A stretch of 64,000 nucleotides of DNA from an uncultured Paracoccaceae bacterium. GTDB taxonomy: Bacteria > Pseudomonadota > Alphaproteobacteria > Rhodobacterales > Rhodobacteraceae. Under the pieces are notes generated by a model. It worked only from the letters and a program-made list of their open reading frames with translations, ran no database searches and was not told the origin of the DNA. Both the position numbers and the translations under genes were made by a program. Of this stretch, positions 60,111-64,000 are shown piece after piece. Position 1 is the stretch's first letter. Each line of letters starts with the position of its first letter. The DNA lies in NCBI GenBank assembly GCA_934500835.1, contig CAKSTR010000001.1:310001-374000 (forward strand), in the 5' to 3' direction.

Positions 60111-61678
60111 GGTGCCCATCCCATCGGCCCGGTCGCCAGCAGCGACAGCGGCATCACCCTGGCATTCTCGGCCACCGACACCCGGCCTTGCGACGACGCG
60201 ACGATATCCCGCGCGGGGTCGATGCCCGGCATGATCTCGGTCGCGACCAGCCCCTTGTCGGACAGCTTCATCACGCAGCGTTCGGTGATGTACAGCACCT
60301 CCTGCCCCTGCTCCCGCGCACGGGCACCGGAGAAGGTGACATGTTCGACTTGTGCAACCATCTTGGTAAATTTGCCGGGCTGGCGCACGGAAATACCGGA
60401 ATTGGTCAAGTCGATCTGGGCGCCCGCCTCGAACCAGCCCGAGAAGACGATCTTCTTCGCATGGGCTGTGATATCCACAAACCCACCGCAGCCGGCGGTC
60501 AGATAGGGTTTCTTGCCCAGTTTCGAGACGTTGACGTTGCCCTCGGTGTCCACCTCCAGGAACGACAGGAACGACATGTCGAAGCCCGCGCCCTGAAAGT
60601 AGATGAACTGTTGGGGCGAGGGGACATAGGCGTCGGCGTTGGAGGCGCAGCCGAAGGCGAAGCCGGTCAGCGGCATGCCGCCCACGGCCCCCTGCTCGAT
60701 CGCCCAGGTGACGGCCTGCGGATGGCCTTCTTCCAGCAGCACCCGCGGCACCATCGCGGAAATTCCGAAGCCCAGGTTGGCGGTCATGCCGGCACGCAAC
60801 TCCATCGCGGCGCGGCGGGCGATCACCTTTTCGATCCCGTGCTCGGCCAGCGAGAAGCTGGACCATGGACGGATCACCTCGCCCGAAATTGCCGGGTCAT
60901 GTGGCGTCTCGGTGGTCTGTTTCTGGTCCGGGTCGATCACGATCAGATCCACCAGATGCCCCGGCACCCGCACGTCATGCGGCCGCAGGCTTCCGCGCGC
61001 CGTCACCCGCTTGACTTGCGCGATCACCAGCCCGCCGTTGTTGCGGGCGGCGATGGCCTGCTCGATCCCGCCCAGATAGGCGCCTTCGTGTTCATAGGTC
61101 AGGTTGCCCCATTCATCCGCGGTCGTCGCCCGCAGGATGCAGACATCGGGCTGAATATTGGGGAAATGCAGCCAGGTCTGCCCGCCGAATTCCACACGCG
61201 TAACAATGGGATGCGCGGCGGCCTTCGTGTTCATCGCGCAGCCTTCACGGATAGGATCGACGAAGGTCTGCAACCCCACGCGGGTCAGCACGCCCGGCCG
61301 TTTCGCCGCCGCCTCGCGATGCATGTCGAACATGATGCCCGAGGGAACGTTATAGGCCTGAACCCGGTCCTCGACGATCATCTTCCAGATCTCGGGCATC
61401 GGCAGGTTCGACGAACCCGAGGGATAGGACCCCGCCAGCACACGCGCCAGCAGCCCGTCCTGCGCGATCCAGTCGATGCCCTTGACGCCATACATGTCAC
61501 CCGCCGCGATGGGGTGCAGCGTGGTCAGGTTGCGCGGGTGGCCCTCATCCCGGAAGCGCTGGCCAAGGGCCTTCAGCACCAGATCGGGGCAGCCAAGCGC
61601 CGATGAGGAGGACACCGTCACCACGGCATTGTCGGCAATCCGGGCAACGGCCTCGGCGGCGGTAACAAGCTTACTCAT
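60107..61678 (-). CDS. Acyl-CoA:acid CoA-transferase (YdiF/propionate CoA-transferase type)
   Basis: A 523-residue fused alpha-beta class I CoA-transferase. The alpha half shows VTVSSSSALGCPDLVLKALG and ATTADEWGNLTYEHEG. The beta half has NLGFGISAMVPRVLL and the active-site AIEQGAVGGMPLTG, whose Glu forms the acyl-CoA anhydride (around residue 329). It moves CoA between acyl-CoA and a free acid, providing the CoA ester for the downstream hydratase. Its ATG overlaps the Gfo/Idh stop by 4 bases. Confidence 0.93.
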   Translation of the reverse strand: MSKLVTAAEAVARIADNAVVTVSSSSALGCPDLVLKALGQRFRDEGHPRNLTTLHPIAAGDMYGVKGIDWIAQDGLLARVLAGSYPSGSSNLPMPEIWKMIVEDRVQAYNVPSGIMFDMHREAAAKRPGVLTRVGLQTFVDPIREGCAMNTKAAAHPIVTRVEFGGQTWLHFPNIQPDVCILRATTADEWGNLTYEHEGAYLGGIEQAIAARNNGGLVIAQVKRVTARGSLRPHDVRVPGHLVDLIVIDPDQKQTTETPHDPAISGEVIRPWSSFSLAEHGIEKVIARRAAMELRAGMTANLGFGISAMVPRVLLEEGHPQAVTWAIEQGAVGGMPLTGFAFGCASNADAYVPSPQQFIYFQGAGFDMSFLSFLEVDTEGNVNVSKLGKKPYLTAGCGGFVDITAHAKKIVFSGWFEAGAQIDLTNSGISVRQPGKFTKMVAQVEHVTFSGARAREQGQEVLYITERCVMKLSDKGLVATEIMPGIDPARDIVASSQGRVSVAENARVMPLSLLATGPMGWAP

Positions 61679-62676
61679 GCAATGCCCCTGATCTTGACGT
61701 CTTGCCGCTGGCCTGTCCGTGCCGCCTCGCGCACGGCCAGCGCCACGGCCAGAGATGCGACCCCGTCCCAGCCGTCCGCCGCCGGACGACCCCGGCCCGC
61801 AGCGGCTTCGGAAAATGCGCGCACCCCGTGGGAATAAAGGTTGTGGGCCGAGTAGGGCACCGTCTCGCGGCCCTTGGCGGTGACCAGGTCGATCTCTCCC
61901 ACCGGGAGTTGGGTCATCACACCGCGGGCGAAGATCGTCCCTTCGGTGCCATGCACCTCAAGCCCCGAGCCGGCGAAAGGATGGGTGAAGCTCTCATGCG
62001 AAAAGACCATGGCACCCGAGGGCATCGTCCAGACCGACATCGCCGAATCCTCGACCCCCTGCCCCATCCCCGAGGCCGCCATCTGCGCGACAACCGTGGC
62101 CGGGTCCTCGGCCAGCAGGAAGCGCGCCACATCGGCGTTGTGGACGGTGATGTCGGGGATCACCCCGCCGCCCGCAGCGGGATCGGTGATCCGCCAGCCC
62201 TGAAGGTTGGGCGGCAGATGGACAGCGTGGAAAATGCGCAGCGACAGCACGCGGCCGATACGTCCATCGGCGATCAGCTGGCGCACCGCCTGATGGCTGC
62301 CCGAGCAGCGCAGATGGTGGTTGGTGGCGAAGGTCACGCCGGCGGCATCAGCGGCGCGGACCATCTCGGACGCCTCCTCCGCCGTCATCGCCAGCGGCTT
62401 TTCGCACAGAACGTGCTTTCCGGCAGCAATCGCGGCCAAGGCCTGCGCCCTGTGTTTCTCGTTGGTCGAAGAGATATAGACAGCGTCCGTCGCCGGATCG
62501 GCGAGTGCAGCCTGCAGATCGGCGCCGTGCGAGGGGATGCCATGTTCGGCCGCGTAGTCCGCCGCCCGCGCCGGACTGGTCGAGACGACCCAGGAGACAG
62601 TATCGCCATTGCCGCGGAATGCCGCGATCATGTGCTGGGCCGCAATCGTGCTGGCCCCGACAAGTATCCAGCGCAT
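61675..62676 (-). CDS. Gfo/Idh/MocA family oxidoreductase
   Basis: A 333-residue NAD(P)-dependent dehydrogenase: N-terminal Rossmann fold (MRWILVGASTIAAQHMIAAF; GxSxxA in place of GxGxxG), STNEKHRAQALAAIAAGKHV, the family EKP motif CEKPLAM, and GGGVIPDITVHNADVARFLL in the C-domain. It probably oxidises a sugar, inositol or sugar acid. It is the first gene of a four-gene operon with CoA-transferase, hydratase and ALDH, behind two tandem operator-like palindromes. Confidence 0.93.
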   Translation of the reverse strand: MRWILVGASTIAAQHMIAAFRGNGDTVSWVVSTSPARAADYAAEHGIPSHGADLQAALADPATDAVYISSTNEKHRAQALAAIAAGKHVLCEKPLAMTAEEASEMVRAADAAGVTFATNHHLRCSGSHQAVRQLIADGRIGRVLSLRIFHAVHLPPNLQGWRITDPAAGGGVIPDITVHNADVARFLLAEDPATVVAQMAASGMGQGVEDSAMSVWTMPSGAMVFSHESFTHPFAGSGLEVHGTEGTIFARGVMTQLPVGEIDLVTAKGRETVPYSAHNLYSHGVRAFSEAAAGRGRPAADGWDGVASLAVALAVREAARTGQRQDVKIRGIA

Positions 62677-62712
62677 TCTCCCCCCTACGCCTCTGGCCCG
62701 GCAGCCAGCTTA

Positions 62713-62759
62713 TTGGACCGTTCCAAATCTTCACTATTGGAACGATCCAAAACAGTCAA
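62713..62759 (-). promoter_or_regulatory. Tandem operators in the Gfo/Idh operon promoter
   Basis: TTGGACCGTTCCAA (62713-62726) and TTGGAACGATCCAA (62737-62750) are near-perfect 14-bp palindromes with central CG, centred 24 bases apart, so they lie roughly on the same helix face. A TTGACT -35-like hexamer (minus strand, 62759-62754) is just ahead. LacI/GalR-type repression is the likely reading. Their sequence differs from the 56604 operator, so a different regulator may act here. Confidence 0.7.
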
Positions 62760-62886
62760 GCGATTCCCTGTGCCGGGGCTTCAACGGGTCTGGCGCGAAC
62801 GGACTGCCGCTTGTCAGGGCGACCTTGCCGGACGGCGCCCTTGCAAGGCCATCCATGCTCTGCCATCTGAAGGGAAAGGAGAACGC

Positions 62887-64000
62887 ATGGCACTTCCGGG
62901 CAATCAACAGCTTAGACTGTGGGGCATCGCGGCGCTGGTGTTCCTCGTGCTGCTCTGGGCGTTCGGGGATGTGCTGCTGCCCTTCCTTGTCGGCGGCGCC
63001 ATGGCCTATTTCCTCGATCCCGTCGCAGACCGGCTGGAGCGGGCGGGACTGTCGCGCACCGCTGCCACTGCGGTGATCTCGGTGGTCGCGCTTCTGATCG
63101 TGGTGCTGGTGGTTCTGGCGATCCTCCCGACGCTGATAAGCCAGTTGGCCGAGCTTGTCGCCGCAGCACCCGAGATCGCCACCCGTCTGCAGGACTTCTT
63201 GATGAAGCAGTTCCCCTCGCTGGCGGATTCCACTTCGACCATGCGAAAGATGCTGGACGATATCGGCCTTGTGCTCAAGGAGCAGGGCGGAGAACTGGCC
63301 GCGGGCGTCGTCAACTCGGCCCTCGGTGTGGTCTCGCTGGTGGTCTTTCTGCTGGTGGTGCCGGTGGTGGCCTTCTATCTGCTTCTGGACTGGGACAAGA
63401 TGATTGCCCGGATCGACAGCCTTCTGCCGCGCGACCATGCCGCAACCATCCGCCGTCTTGCGCGCGAGATCGACGTGGTGCTGGCAGGCTTCGTGCGCGG
63501 CCAGGTCTCGGTCTGCCTGCTTTTGGGGGGGTATTACTCGGTTGCCCTGATGCTGGCCGGGCTGCAGTTCGGGCTGATCGTGGGCGCCATTGCCGGGACG
63601 ATCACCTTCATTCCCTATGTCGGCGCGCTGGTGGGCGGGGTGCTGGCCATCGGGTTGGCGCTGTTCCAGTTCTGGGGCGACTGGGTTTCGATCGGGATCG
63701 TTGCCGCGATCTTCGGCATCGGGCAGTTCATGGAGGGCAATGTTCTGACGCCCAAGCTGGTGGGCAAGTCGGTCGGGCTGCATCCGGTCTGGCTGCTGGT
63801 GGCGCTGTCGGCCTTCGGTACGATTTTCGGCTTTGTGGGCATGCTGGTCGCGGTGCCGGTCGCCGCCTCCATCGGCGTGCTGACCCGCTTCGGGGTGGAG
63901 CAGTATCAGGCCAGTCTGCTTTATCGGGGCAAGGCGGACATGCTTTACACCAGCGTGGAACCCCCTGCACCAACGGTCGCGCCGCCCTCCAAGATCATCC
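62887..64000 (+). CDS. AI-2E family transporter (3' end outside window)
   Basis: The first 371 residues of a PerM/YdiK/TqsA-type membrane protein. It starts with two helices (LWGIAALVFLVLLWAFGDVL, FLVGGAMAYFLDPVADRLER), continues with VISVVALLIVVLVVLAILPT, a soluble helical stretch with LLPRDHAATIRRLAREIDVV, FVRGQVSVCLLLGGYYSVAL and the conserved ITFIPYVGALVGGVLAIGLA and GNVLTPKLVGKSVGLHPVWL. Members export AI-2 or ions; the substrate is not inferable. AAGGAG stands 6 bases before ATG 62887. No stop occurs before the window ends. Confidence 0.93.
   Translation, partial: MALPGNQQLRLWGIAALVFLVLLWAFGDVLLPFLVGGAMAYFLDPVADRLERAGLSRTAATAVISVVALLIVVLVVLAILPTLISQLAELVAAAPEIATRLQDFLMKQFPSLADSTSTMRKMLDDIGLVLKEQGGELAAGVVNSALGVVSLVVFLLVVPVVAFYLLLDWDKMIARIDSLLPRDHAATIRRLAREIDVVLAGFVRGQVSVCLLLGGYYSVALMLAGLQFGLIVGAIAGTITFIPYVGALVGGVLAIGLALFQFWGDWVSIGIVAAIFGIGQFMEGNVLTPKLVGKSVGLHPVWLLVALSAFGTIFGFVGMLVAVPVAASIGVLTRFGVEQYQASLLYRGKADMLYTSVEPPAPTVAPPSKII

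Noticed and set aside
60111..60866. N-terminal extension of the enoyl-CoA hydratase frame
   Set aside because: The added residues lie inside the CoA-transferase gene in another frame and have no family similarity; the ATGA overlap at 60110 gives a normal crotonase length.
1..64000. tRNA genes, CRISPR arrays, insertion sequences, phage genes
   Set aside because: I saw no cloverleaf with a T-loop/acceptor pattern, no regularly spaced direct repeats and no transposase- or integrase-like protein.

Overview
The window looks like chromosomal DNA from an alphaproteobacterium of the Rhodobacterales (Paracoccaceae, Rhodobacter/Gemmobacter-like). The reasons are high GC, close gene packing with many ATGA overlaps, a short type-II-like ProS without the large insertion, a SUV3-type helicase, CarD, a degenerate RibB/GCHII fusion, KpsC/KpsS capsule enzymes, and FNR/FnrL-type boxes. 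I saw no rRNA, tRNA, CRISPR array, transposase or prophage.

Layout. 1-13.2 kb: the 3' end of metY; a SIMPL protein; a 1018-aa one-TM protein with a possible PilM/GspL-like N-terminus and PilP/GspC-like C-terminus; hppD divergent from an Lrp/AsnC regulator; a Kef-type antiporter; divergent cobT/cobS; then ribB-ribH-nusB and a META lipoprotein. 13.2-20.4 kb: an SCP2/lysophospholipase-like pair, a TPR protein with a SUV3-type helicase and Hsp15, fdxA, carD, and ynfA coupled to a small unknown gene. 20.4-25.8 kb: ribE and a capsule trio (KpsS-like, a KpsD/Wza-like lipoprotein, KpsC). 25.9-34.1 kb: a MATE transporter, a Ni/Co exporter with a DUF1007 protein, ppk2 behind a class-II FNR-type promoter, a LuxR/alpha-beta-hydrolase fusion, a GST and an LLM oxidoreductase. 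34.3-44.3 kb: parE, a 49-aa DUF1737-like gene in a lower-GC islet, a cytochrome c lipoprotein behind a second FNR-type box, lolD/lolC-E, a small lipoprotein, HlyIII, a DksA-like protein, an FAD monooxygenase, a DUF2937 protein and proS.

44.4-62.7 kb is a catabolic island, almost all on the minus strand. It holds a glucose/mannose-type ABC transporter (binding protein, two permeases, ATPase), two GMC oxidoreductases, an SDR, a Dabb protein, a DUF993 aldolase-like protein, a LacI regulator and glycerate 2-kinase. A second LacI regulator is divergent from the binding-protein gene. Beyond it lies a Gfo/Idh - CoA-transferase - enoyl-CoA hydratase - aldehyde dehydrogenase operon behind two tandem 14-bp operator-like palindromes. 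The window ends inside an AI-2E-family transporter gene.

The most notable non-coding signal is a dispersed intergenic element: a GC-rich hairpin, then CCCCGCRGGATATTTGG, then CCAAAGTGAAG or CCAAGATGAAG. It occurs at seven loci, always in the same orientation downstream of a gene, plus one inverted partial copy. This suggests a lineage-specific 3'-end or terminator-like repeat. Other notable points are a LuxR regulator whose fused alpha/beta hydrolase appears to lack the catalytic Ser and His, two perfect AT-rich palindromes side by side at 50.0 kb, and a LacI regulator whose best Shine-Dalgarno leads to a CTG codon.
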